From the NCBI RefSeq assembly GCF_012927745.1, contig NZ_JABBKX010000004.1:186001-250000 (forward strand): 64,000 nt of DNA, given 5' to 3'. The position numbers were made by a program, and so were the translations under genes. The notes beneath the pieces are model-generated. The model ran no database searches. It saw only the letters and a list, made by a program, of their open reading frames with translations, and had not been told where the DNA came from. This document shows, piece after piece, positions 57,140 through 64,000 of the stretch. Within the stretch, counting starts at the first letter, position 1. Each line of letters begins with the position of its first letter. The stretch is from Neoroseomonas marina (GTDB lineage: Bacteria; Pseudomonadota; Alphaproteobacteria; Acetobacterales; Acetobacteraceae).

Positions 57140-57628
57140 ATGGCAACCCTCGATCGCGCCGCACGCAGCCTGCTCCTGTCCGAGCTCGTGTCGGGCATGG
57201 CGCTGACGCTGAAGTACTTCTTCAAGAAGAAGGCGACCATCAACTACCCCTTCGAGCGCGGGCCCCTCGGTCCCCGCTTCAAGGGCGAACACGCGCTGCG
57301 CCGCTATCCCAACGGGGAAGAACGCTGCATCGCCTGCAAGCTGTGCGAAGCCGTCTGCCCCGCCCAGGCCATCACCATCGAGGCCGAACCGCGCGAGGAC
57401 GGATCCCGCCGGACCACGCGCTACGACATCGACATGACGAAGTGCATCTACTGCGGCCTCTGCGAGGAGGCCTGCCCGGTCGATGCCATCGTCGAGGGGC
57501 CCAACATGGAATTCGCCGCCGAGACGCGCGAGGAGCTGATCTACACCAAGGAGAAGCTGCTCGATAACGGCGACCGCTGGGAGCCCATGCTCGCCGAGCG
57601 GTTGCGCCTCGACGCGCCCTACCGGTGA
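57140..57628 (+). CDS. nuoI: NADH-quinone oxidoreductase subunit I
   Basis: 162 residues. Two ferredoxin motifs, [12 protein letters not shown] and [12 protein letters not shown], each with a further Cys-Pro, bind clusters N6a and N6b, which link NuoG to N2 in NuoB. An amphipathic N-terminus touches the membrane. Confidence 0.97.
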   Translation: MATLDRAARSLLLSELVSGMALTLKYFFKKKATINYPFERGPLGPRFKGEHALRRYPNGEERCIACKLCEAVCPAQAITIEAEPREDGSRRTTRYDIDMTKCIYCGLCEEACPVDAIVEGPNMEFAAETREELIYTKEKLLDNGDRWEPMLAERLRLDAPYR

Positions 57629-57635
57629 CCGTGCG

Positions 57636-58322
57636 ATGATCGCAGCGCTTTCCTTCTACGCCTTCGCCGCCATCCTGATCGCCTCCGCGGTCATGGTGGT
57701 GACCAGCCGCAACCCGGTCCACTCGGTCCTGTTCCTGATCCTGGCCTTCTTCAACGCGGCCGGGCTGTTCCTGATCGCGGGCGCCGAGTTCCTCGCGATG
57801 ATCCTGGTCATCGTCTATGTCGGCGCAGTCGCGGTGCTGTTCCTGTTCGTCGTGATGATGCTGGACATCGACTTCGCGCAACTGCGCGAGGGCTTTCAGC
57901 GCTACGCGCCGATTGGCGCCGTCATCGGCGCCATCCTGTTGATCGAGCTGTTCATGGTGCTCGCGACTTGGCGCTTCGCGCCTGAGGCCGCGACGCTGCG
58001 GCTGAATCCGATGCCGTCGGGGGTGACCAACGCCGAGGCGTTGGGTCGCATCCTCTATACGGACAACGTCTTCCTCTTCCAGGCCTGCGGTCTGGTGCTG
58101 CTGGTCGCCATGATCGGCGCCATCGTGCTGACGCTGCGCGAGCGGCCCGGCACGCGCCGGCAGAGCATCGCCGAGCAGGTCGCGCGCGCCGGCACCGTCA
58201 GCGTGCGTTCGGTGCCGCTCGGCGCCGGGCTGAAGGAGATCGGCATCGCCCGACCTCCGTCGCCCGAGGAGGAGGAGCCCAAGCAGGTGGAGCACCACCA
58301 TGGCCATGGGGGGCATCACTGA
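57636..58322 (+). CDS. nuoJ: NADH-quinone oxidoreductase subunit J
   Basis: 228 residues, five membrane helices; [20 protein letters not shown] holds the conserved helix-3 pi-bulge. The C-terminus carries an unusual acidic then histidine-rich tail (EEEEP ... HHHGHGGHH) on the cytoplasmic or periplasmic end. It lies 1 bp ahead of nuoK. Confidence 0.94.
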   Translation: MIAALSFYAFAAILIASAVMVVTSRNPVHSVLFLILAFFNAAGLFLIAGAEFLAMILVIVYVGAVAVLFLFVVMMLDIDFAQLREGFQRYAPIGAVIGAILLIELFMVLATWRFAPEAATLRLNPMPSGVTNAEALGRILYTDNVFLFQACGLVLLVAMIGAIVLTLRERPGTRRQSIAEQVARAGTVSVRSVPLGAGLKEIGIARPPSPEEEEPKQVEHHHGHGGHH

Positions 58323-58323
58323 G

Positions 58324-58632
58324 ATGGCCGTCTCGCTCGCGCACTACCTGACCGTCTCGGCGATCCTGCTCGTCCTCGGCGTCTTCGGCATCTTCCTCAA
58401 CCGGAAGAACGTCATCGTCATCCTGATGTCGGTCGAGCTGATCCTGCTCGCGGTCAACCTGAACATGGTCGCCTTCTCGTCCGCGCTCGGGGACCTCACC
58501 GGTCAGGTCTTCACCATGTTCATCCTGACGGTGGCGGCTGCGGAGGCTGCGATCGGCCTTGCCATCGTCGTCATCTACTTCCGCAACCGCGGAACGATCG
58601 AGGTCGAGGATATCTCGACCCTGAAGGGCTGA
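58324..58632 (+). CDS. nuoK: NADH-quinone oxidoreductase subunit K
   Basis: 102 residues, three helices, with the Glu of [14 protein letters not shown] and the later Glu of [13 protein letters not shown] that relay protons. The ATG after the nuoJ stop gives the standard length; an ATG 24 nt earlier is out of line with the family. Confidence 0.96.
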   Translation: MAVSLAHYLTVSAILLVLGVFGIFLNRKNVIVILMSVELILLAVNLNMVAFSSALGDLTGQVFTMFILTVAAAEAAIGLAIVVIYFRNRGTIEVEDISTLKG

Positions 58633-58636
58633 AGCG

Positions 58637-60553
58637 ATGTTCGTCGGGGCCGTCTTCTTCCCGCTGCTGGGTGCGAGCATCGCCGGCTTCTTCGGTCGCT
58701 GGATCGGCGACCGGGCCGCGCAGCTCGCGACCGTCATCTGCATGGTTCTGGCCGCGGCCTGCGGGCTGACCGCCTTCTGGCAGGTGGCACTCGGCCATTC
58801 CTCGCAGACGATCGAGATCCTGACCTTCGTCGATGTCGGCGGGCTCGAGGTGTCCTGGGCGCTGCGCTACGACACGCTCTCGGCCGTGATGGTCGGGATG
58901 GTCACGCTGATCTCGACGCTGATCCACATCTACAGCGTCGGCTACATGTCGCATGACCCGAGCCGGCCGCGCTTCTTCGCCTACCTCTCGCTCTTCACCT
59001 TCATGATGCTGATGCTGGTGACGGCGGACAACCTCGTACAGCTGTTCTTCGGCTGGGAAGGCGTCGGCCTCGCCTCCTACCTGCTGATCGGCTTCTGGTA
59101 CGAGAAGGAGAGCGCCTGCGCCGCGGCGATGAAGGCCTTCATCGTCAACCGCGTCGGCGACCTGTTCTTCATGCTCGGCCTGGCGTTGACCTTCTGGACC
59201 TTCGGGTCGGTCGAGTTCAGCACGATCTTCGGGTCGATCGACCAGCACATGGACGCGACCTTCGCGGGCTTCCGCGCCTATGAGGTGATCGGGGTGCTGC
59301 TCTTCCTCGGCGCCTGCGGCAAGTCGGCGCAGCTCGGCCTGCACACCTGGCTGCCGGATGCCATGGAAGGCCCGACGCCGGTCTCCGCGCTGATCCATGC
59401 CGCGACGATGGTCACCGCGGGCGTGTTCCTCGTCGCGCGCATGTCGCCGGTGTTCGAGTATGCGCCGACGGCGCTTGCCGTCGTCACCGTCGTGGGCGCC
59501 TCGACGGCACTGTTCGCGGCGACGATCGGCTGCGTGCAGAACGACATCAAGCGCATCATCGCGTATTCGACCTGTTCGCAGCTCGGCTACATGTTCTTCG
59601 CGGCGGGCGTGGGCGCGTACCAGGGTGCGATCTTCCACCTGTTCACCCACGCCTTCTTCAAGGCGCTGCTGTTCCTGGGCGCGGGGTCCGTCATCCATGC
59701 GATGTCGGACGAACAGGACATCCGCAAGATGGGCGGCATCTGGAAGAAGATCCCGGTCACCTACGCGGTGATGTGGATCGGCTCCCTCGCGCTCGCGGGC
59801 GTACCCTACTTCGCCGGCTACTACTCCAAGGACTTCGTGCTCGAGGCCGCTTTCGCCGCGCATTCGGGCGTGGGCACCTATGCCTTCTGGTGCGGCATCG
59901 CGGCGGCCTTCCTGACGGCCTTCTACTCCTGGCGCCTCATCATCCTGACCTTCCACGGTACGCCGCGTGCCGATCATCACACGATGGAACACGTGCACGA
60001 GAGCCCGGCCGTGATGCTGGTCCCCCTGCTGGTGCTCGCCGCCGGCGCGGTGCTGACGGGCGCGGTCTTCGCGCCGGACTTCATCGGTCATCATTGGGAG
60101 GAGTTCTGGCGCGGCGCCATCGTCAACGCGCCGCACAACGAGATCATGCACCATGTCCATGAGGTGCCGGAGTGGGTGCCGCTGCTGCCGACCGTGGTCG
60201 GCCTGTCGGGCATCGCGCTCGCCTACATCCTCTACATGCTGGCGCCGTCGATCCCGGGCAAGCTCGCCTCGACCTTCGGCGGCGTGTATCGGTTCCTGCT
60301 GAACAAGTGGTATTTCGACGAGCTTTATGACGCGATCTTCGTCCGTCCGACGCGCGCCCTGGCGCGGGTGCTCTGGCAGACGGGCGATGCGACCATCATC
60401 GACGGCGTGCCGAACGGCGCGGCCGCGCTTGCCGCCGATGTCGCGCGGGGCGCGGTGCGCCTGCAGACCGGGCGCGTCGCTTCCTATGCCTTCACCATGA
60501 TCGCGGGCCTCGCGGTCTTCGTTACCATGCTCGCCTTCGGAGCCGCCCGATGA
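58637..60553 (+). CDS. nuoL: NADH-quinone oxidoreductase subunit L
   Basis: 638 residues. Antiporter-like fold with conserved Glu in FFGWEGVGLASYLLIGFWY, Lys in GKSAQLGLHTWLPDAMEGPTPVSALIHAATMV and the His of the broken helix. The C-terminal lateral helix runs along the membrane arm. It is the most distal proton-pumping subunit. Confidence 0.97.
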   Translation: MFVGAVFFPLLGASIAGFFGRWIGDRAAQLATVICMVLAAACGLTAFWQVALGHSSQTIEILTFVDVGGLEVSWALRYDTLSAVMVGMVTLISTLIHIYSVGYMSHDPSRPRFFAYLSLFTFMMLMLVTADNLVQLFFGWEGVGLASYLLIGFWYEKESACAAAMKAFIVNRVGDLFFMLGLALTFWTFGSVEFSTIFGSIDQHMDATFAGFRAYEVIGVLLFLGACGKSAQLGLHTWLPDAMEGPTPVSALIHAATMVTAGVFLVARMSPVFEYAPTALAVVTVVGASTALFAATIGCVQNDIKRIIAYSTCSQLGYMFFAAGVGAYQGAIFHLFTHAFFKALLFLGAGSVIHAMSDEQDIRKMGGIWKKIPVTYAVMWIGSLALAGVPYFAGYYSKDFVLEAAFAAHSGVGTYAFWCGIAAAFLTAFYSWRLIILTFHGTPRADHHTMEHVHESPAVMLVPLLVLAAGAVLTGAVFAPDFIGHHWEEFWRGAIVNAPHNEIMHHVHEVPEWVPLLPTVVGLSGIALAYILYMLAPSIPGKLASTFGGVYRFLLNKWYFDELYDAIFVRPTRALARVLWQTGDATIIDGVPNGAAALAADVARGAVRLQTGRVASYAFTMIAGLAVFVTMLAFGAAR

Positions 60554-62061
60554 ACGCCGCCGGCTTCCCGCTGCTCAGCCTGCTTACCTTCCTGCCGCTG
60601 GCGGGGGCGATCTTCATCCTCACCCTGAAGGGTGAGGACAAGGTCGTCGCCGACAATGCGCGCTGGGCGGCGCTGTGGACCAGCCTGATCGTCTTCGCGC
60701 TGTCGCTGATCCTGTGGTTCCGCTTCGACAAGACGGATCCGGGCTTCCAGTTCGTCGAGCGCCTGGACTGGCTGACGGACTTCGGCATCAGCTACCATAT
60801 GGGCGTGGACGGCATCTCGGTGCTGTTCGTGCTGCTCTCGACGCTACTGACGCCGATCTGCGTGCTGGCGTCCTGGGACGCGATCCAGACCCGCGTGCGC
60901 GAGTACATGGTCGCCTTCCTCGTCCTCGAGACGATGATGGTCGGCATGTTCGCCGCGCTCGACTTCATCGTCTTCTACGTCTTCTTCGAAGGCGTGCTGA
61001 TCCCGATGTTCCTCATCATCGGGGTGTGGGGCGGCAAGCGGCGCGTCTACGCGTCCTTCAAGTTCTTCCTCTACACGCTGCTCGGCTCGGTGCTGATGCT
61101 GCTGGCGATCCTGCTGCTGTGGTATCGCGCGGGCACCACCGACATCCCGGCGCTGTTCCAGCACGCCATCCCGCCAGCGGTGCAGACCTGGATCTTCCTC
61201 GCCTTCTTCGCCTCCTTCGCGGTGAAGGTGCCGATGTGGCCCTTCCACACCTGGCTGCCGGATGCGCATGTCGAGGCGCCGACCGCAGGTTCGGTGATCC
61301 TGGCAGGCGTGCTGCTGAAGATGGGCGCCTACGGCTTCCTGCGCTTCAGCCTGCCGCTGCTGCCGCATGCCTCGGCCGACTTCGCGCCGGCCATCTACGT
61401 CCTGTCCATCGTCGCGGTCGTCTACACCTCGCTCGTGGCGCTGGCGCAGGAGGACATGAAGAAGCTGATCGCCTACTCGTCGGTCGCCCATATGGGCATC
61501 GTCACGCTCGGCATCTTCACCTTCAACGTGCAGGGGCTGTCCGGCGCGCTGTTCACCATGCTCTCGCACGGCGTGGTGTCGGGCGCGCTCTTCCTCTGTG
61601 TCGGCGTGCTCTATGACCGCGTCCATTCGCGCGAGATCGCGCGCTACGGCGGGGTCGCGAAGATCATGCCGTCCTACGCGGTGATCTTCATGCTGTTCAC
61701 CATGGCATCGGTCGGGCTGCCCGGTCTTGCCGGCTTCCCCGGCGAACTCCTGGTCATCGTGGCCGCATGGAAGGTGAACCCGACTGTCGCCTTCGGCGCG
61801 GCGCTCGGCATGATCCTGGGCGCGGCCTACATGCTCTACCTCTACAAGCGTGTCGCCTTCGGGCGCATCACGAAGGACGACCTTCGCGGACTGCTCGACA
61901 TGTCGCCGCGCGAGCATCTGGTCTTCGCACCGCTGATCCTCCTCGCGATCTGGATGGGCGTCTCGCCGCAGACCTTCCTCTCCTTCTTCGAAGCCTCGGT
62001 CACGGCGCTGGTGGTGCGGCATGAAGCCGCGCTGGGCGCCGCCCGCCTGGCGGGGATGTGA
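60550..62061 (+). CDS. nuoM: NADH-quinone oxidoreductase subunit M
   Basis: 503 residues; ATGA overlap with nuoL. VFFEGVLIPMFLIIG (conserved Glu), KVPMWPFHTWLPDAHVEAPTAGSVILAGVLLKMG and YSSVAHMG show the second antiporter-like proton channel. Confidence 0.97.
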   Translation: MNAAGFPLLSLLTFLPLAGAIFILTLKGEDKVVADNARWAALWTSLIVFALSLILWFRFDKTDPGFQFVERLDWLTDFGISYHMGVDGISVLFVLLSTLLTPICVLASWDAIQTRVREYMVAFLVLETMMVGMFAALDFIVFYVFFEGVLIPMFLIIGVWGGKRRVYASFKFFLYTLLGSVLMLLAILLLWYRAGTTDIPALFQHAIPPAVQTWIFLAFFASFAVKVPMWPFHTWLPDAHVEAPTAGSVILAGVLLKMGAYGFLRFSLPLLPHASADFAPAIYVLSIVAVVYTSLVALAQEDMKKLIAYSSVAHMGIVTLGIFTFNVQGLSGALFTMLSHGVVSGALFLCVGVLYDRVHSREIARYGGVAKIMPSYAVIFMLFTMASVGLPGLAGFPGELLVIVAAWKVNPTVAFGAALGMILGAAYMLYLYKRVAFGRITKDDLRGLLDMSPREHLVFAPLILLAIWMGVSPQTFLSFFEASVTALVVRHEAALGAARLAGM

Positions 62062-62065
62062 GCCG

Positions 62066-63487
62066 ATGAACTGGATCCTCGCCCTGCCGGAGCTCGTGCT
62101 CGCGCTCTCCGGCCTCGCCATCCTCGGCATCGGCGTGCTGCCGAAGCGCAACACGCATTTCGCCTGCGCCATGGCCGCGGTCGGCGCCTTCCTGTTGGCC
62201 GCAGCACTTGCGATCGGCGCGCCGGAGGGCTCGGCCTTCGGCGGTCAGATCGTCTCGGACGCCTTCACCCGCTTCGCCAAGGTGCTGATCCTGATCGGTG
62301 CCGCGGCGGGCGTGGTGCTCTCGCTGGACTACAACGCGCGGGAAGGGCTCGACCGCTTCGAGTATCCCGTGCTGCTGGTCTTCGCGACGCTCGGCATGCT
62401 CGTCATGGTCTCGGCCAACGACCTGATGTCGCTCTATATCGGGCTCGAGCTGCTGTCGCTCAGCCTCTATGTCGTCGCCGCCTTCAACCGCGACGACGAA
62501 CGTTCGGCCGAAGCCGGTCTGAAGTACTTCGTGCTCGGCGCCCTCGCTTCGGGCCTGCTGCTCTACGGCTCCTCGCTGACCTACGGGTTCACGGGCACGA
62601 CGAATTTCGACCGCATCGCCGATGCGCTGTCGGACCCGTCGAAGGCGAGCTCCGGGCTCGTGGTCGGCATGGTGTTCGTGATCGTCGGCCTGGCGTTCAA
62701 GGTCTCGGCCGTGCCGTTCCACATGTGGACGCCGGACGTCTATGAGGGCGCGCCGACCCCGGTGACCGCCTTCTTCGCGGCCGCGCCGAAGGTCGCCGCG
62801 ATCGGCCTCTTCGCGCGGGTGCTCGGCGGGCCCTTCGGGGATCTCGCCGGCCAGTGGCAGCAGGTGATCGTGCTGATCTCGCTGCTGTCGATGGTCCTCG
62901 GCGCCTTCGCCGCGATCGGGCAGTCGAACATCAAGCGGCTGATGGCCTATTCCTCGATCGGCCATGTCGGCTACGCGCTGGTTGGCCTTGCCGCGGCCTC
63001 CGAGGCCGGCATGCGCGGCCTGCTCGTCTACATGGCGATCTACCTGCTGATGAACCTCGGCGCCTTCGCGGTGCTGGTGGCGATGCGCCGGCAGGGCAGG
63101 GCGGTCGAGCGGGTGGAGGACCTCGCGGGCCTCGCGCGCACCGACCTCTCCATGGCCGTGTGGATGGCGATCTTCATGTTCTCCATGGCCGGCATCCCGC
63201 CGCTCGCCGGCTTCTTCGGCAAGATGTTCGTCTTCAAGGCGGCGATCGATGCAGGGCTCTGGACGCTCGCCATCGTCGGCGTGCTGTCCTCGGTCGTCTC
63301 GGCCTTCTACTACCTGCGGATCGTGAAGGTGATGTTCTTCGACGAACCGGCGGGCGCGCTCGACCCGCGTCCGGCCAGCGTCTCCTTCGTCATGGCGGCC
63401 TCGGGCGTCTTCACCACGCTGTTCTTCCTCTACCCGGCGCCGCTGGTGGCGGCCGCGCAGGCGGCGGTCGCCGCGCTGCTCGGGTGA
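62066..63487 (+). CDS. nuoN: NADH-quinone oxidoreductase subunit N
   Basis: 473 residues; the ATG 4 nt past nuoM gives the standard N-terminus NWILALPELVLALSGLAIL. YIGLELLSLSLYVVAAF (conserved Glu), KVSAVPFHMWTPDVYEGAPTPVTAFFA and YSSIGHVGYAL mark the third antiporter-like subunit. Its stop overlaps birA. Confidence 0.97.
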   Translation: MNWILALPELVLALSGLAILGIGVLPKRNTHFACAMAAVGAFLLAAALAIGAPEGSAFGGQIVSDAFTRFAKVLILIGAAAGVVLSLDYNAREGLDRFEYPVLLVFATLGMLVMVSANDLMSLYIGLELLSLSLYVVAAFNRDDERSAEAGLKYFVLGALASGLLLYGSSLTYGFTGTTNFDRIADALSDPSKASSGLVVGMVFVIVGLAFKVSAVPFHMWTPDVYEGAPTPVTAFFAAAPKVAAIGLFARVLGGPFGDLAGQWQQVIVLISLLSMVLGAFAAIGQSNIKRLMAYSSIGHVGYALVGLAAASEAGMRGLLVYMAIYLLMNLGAFAVLVAMRRQGRAVERVEDLAGLARTDLSMAVWMAIFMFSMAGIPPLAGFFGKMFVFKAAIDAGLWTLAIVGVLSSVVSAFYYLRIVKVMFFDEPAGALDPRPASVSFVMAASGVFTTLFFLYPAPLVAAAQAAVAALLG

Positions 63488-64000
63488 CGGCGGCGCACCG
63501 CTTCTGTCTTCGCGTCCACGAGGCGCTGCCGAGCACCTCGGACCTCGTGGCGCGGCTGGCGGAGGCGGGCGAGCCGGACGGCCTCGCGGTCCTCGCCCGC
63601 CGCCAGACGGCGGGGCGGGGCACGCAGGGGCGGTCCTGGGAAGGGCCTTCGGGCAACCTGCACATCACCATGCTGCTGCGGCCGGCGGAGCCGATGCGGC
63701 ATGCGCCGCAATGGTCGCTGCTGGCCGCCGTCGCGCTTGCCGACGCCGTCGCGCCGATGTTGCCCGACCCGTCCATCCTGGCGCTCAAATGGCCGAACGA
63801 CCTGCTGCTGGGCGGCGCCAAGGCGGCCGGCATCCTGACCGAGGCCTCCGCCACGCCGGAGGGCGGCATCGCCTGGCTGTCGATCGGCATCGGGGTGAAC
63901 CTGGCGCATGCGCCGGAGGTGCCGGGGCGCCGGACGGCCTGCCTGGCTGACACGGGCATCGCGCCCCCGGCGCCCGAAGCCTTCGCCGAGGCGCTGCTCG
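63484..64000 (+). CDS. birA: Biotin-[acetyl-CoA-carboxylase] ligase (partial)
   Basis: 172 residues are visible; the gene runs off the right edge. It starts with GTG in the nuoN stop (GTGA). There is no N-terminal helix-turn-helix, so it is the ligase-only form. GRGTQGRSWEGPSGNLHITMLLR is the biotinyl-AMP loop (Thr replaces the more usual Arg), and LKWPNDLLLGGAKAAGILTE is the catalytic Lys region. It biotinylates carboxylase carrier proteins. nuoN-birA is a usual alphaproteobacterial junction. Confidence 0.93.
   Translation, partial: MTAAHRFCLRVHEALPSTSDLVARLAEAGEPDGLAVLARRQTAGRGTQGRSWEGPSGNLHITMLLRPAEPMRHAPQWSLLAAVALADAVAPMLPDPSILALKWPNDLLLGGAKAAGILTEASATPEGGIAWLSIGIGVNLAHAPEVPGRRTACLADTGIAPPAPEAFAEALL

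Overview
The window is a contiguous piece of chromosome from a high-GC alphaproteobacterium. The gene content and order (sdhE-mfd, metG-tatD-MBL, clpP-clpX-lon-hupB, a complete fourteen-gene nuo operon ending in nuoN-birA, a DUF3141/acetate kinase/MaoC-Pta/FabI cluster, a TctC-type solute-binding protein) suggest a Rhodospirillales, most probably Acetobacteraceae (Roseomonas-like) host. That placement is inference from gene content; there is no 16S gene here. Base composition is even throughout. I see no insertion sequence, phage gene or CRISPR array.

Left part, 1-8.7 kb, minus strand: a translationally coupled chain running fabI, two CoA-transferase subunits, a MaoC-phosphotransacylase fusion and acetate kinase, followed after 49 bp by a DUF3141 protein (a PHA-synthase-like cysteine hydrolase). 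It looks like a module that interconverts short acyl-CoA, acyl-phosphate and free acids. Downstream lie an HD-domain protein whose metal site matches class I cyclic-nucleotide phosphodiesterases and, overlapping it by 4 nt, a class III adenylate/guanylate cyclase cut by the window edge. 

8.8-20 kb: a zinc alcohol dehydrogenase, a tandem NIPSNAP protein, an EAL phosphodiesterase, the manganese exporter MntP behind a striking palindrome, two membrane glycosyltransferases, MsrP with a small membrane companion, an orphan sigma-54 response regulator, an orphan TctC-type binding protein and a small secreted cysteine protein. 

20-31.5 kb: a Nudix/DUF4340/GldG-like/ABC operon, recG, sdhE and mfd, then an outer-membrane barrel with a PagL-like motif. 

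31.9-43.5 kb: tRNA-Val(GAC), a DsbA-family protein, a degenerate GGDEF protein, tRNA-Ser(UGA), an MmgE/PrpD protein, then a cell-wall group (MltB-like transglycosylase, RlpA-like lipoprotein, D,D-carboxypeptidase) leading into tmk, holB, metG, tatD and a metallo-beta-lactamase-fold gene. A complex inverted repeat separates tmk from holB. 

43.5-64 kb: the proteolysis block clpP, clpX, lon, then hupB, tRNA-Val(UAC), tRNA-Asp(GUC), and nuoA to nuoN with separate nuoC and nuoD, ending in a birA fragment. Similar heat-shock-like promoter motifs sit in front of clpP, clpX and lon. 

The most interesting items are the coupled cyclase/phosphodiesterase pair, the acyl-CoA/acyl-phosphate module with DUF3141 and its repeated TTGC-N6-GCAA sites, the MntP palindrome, the shared promoter motif of the three protease genes, the GldAFG-like operon and the tmk-holB inverted repeat.
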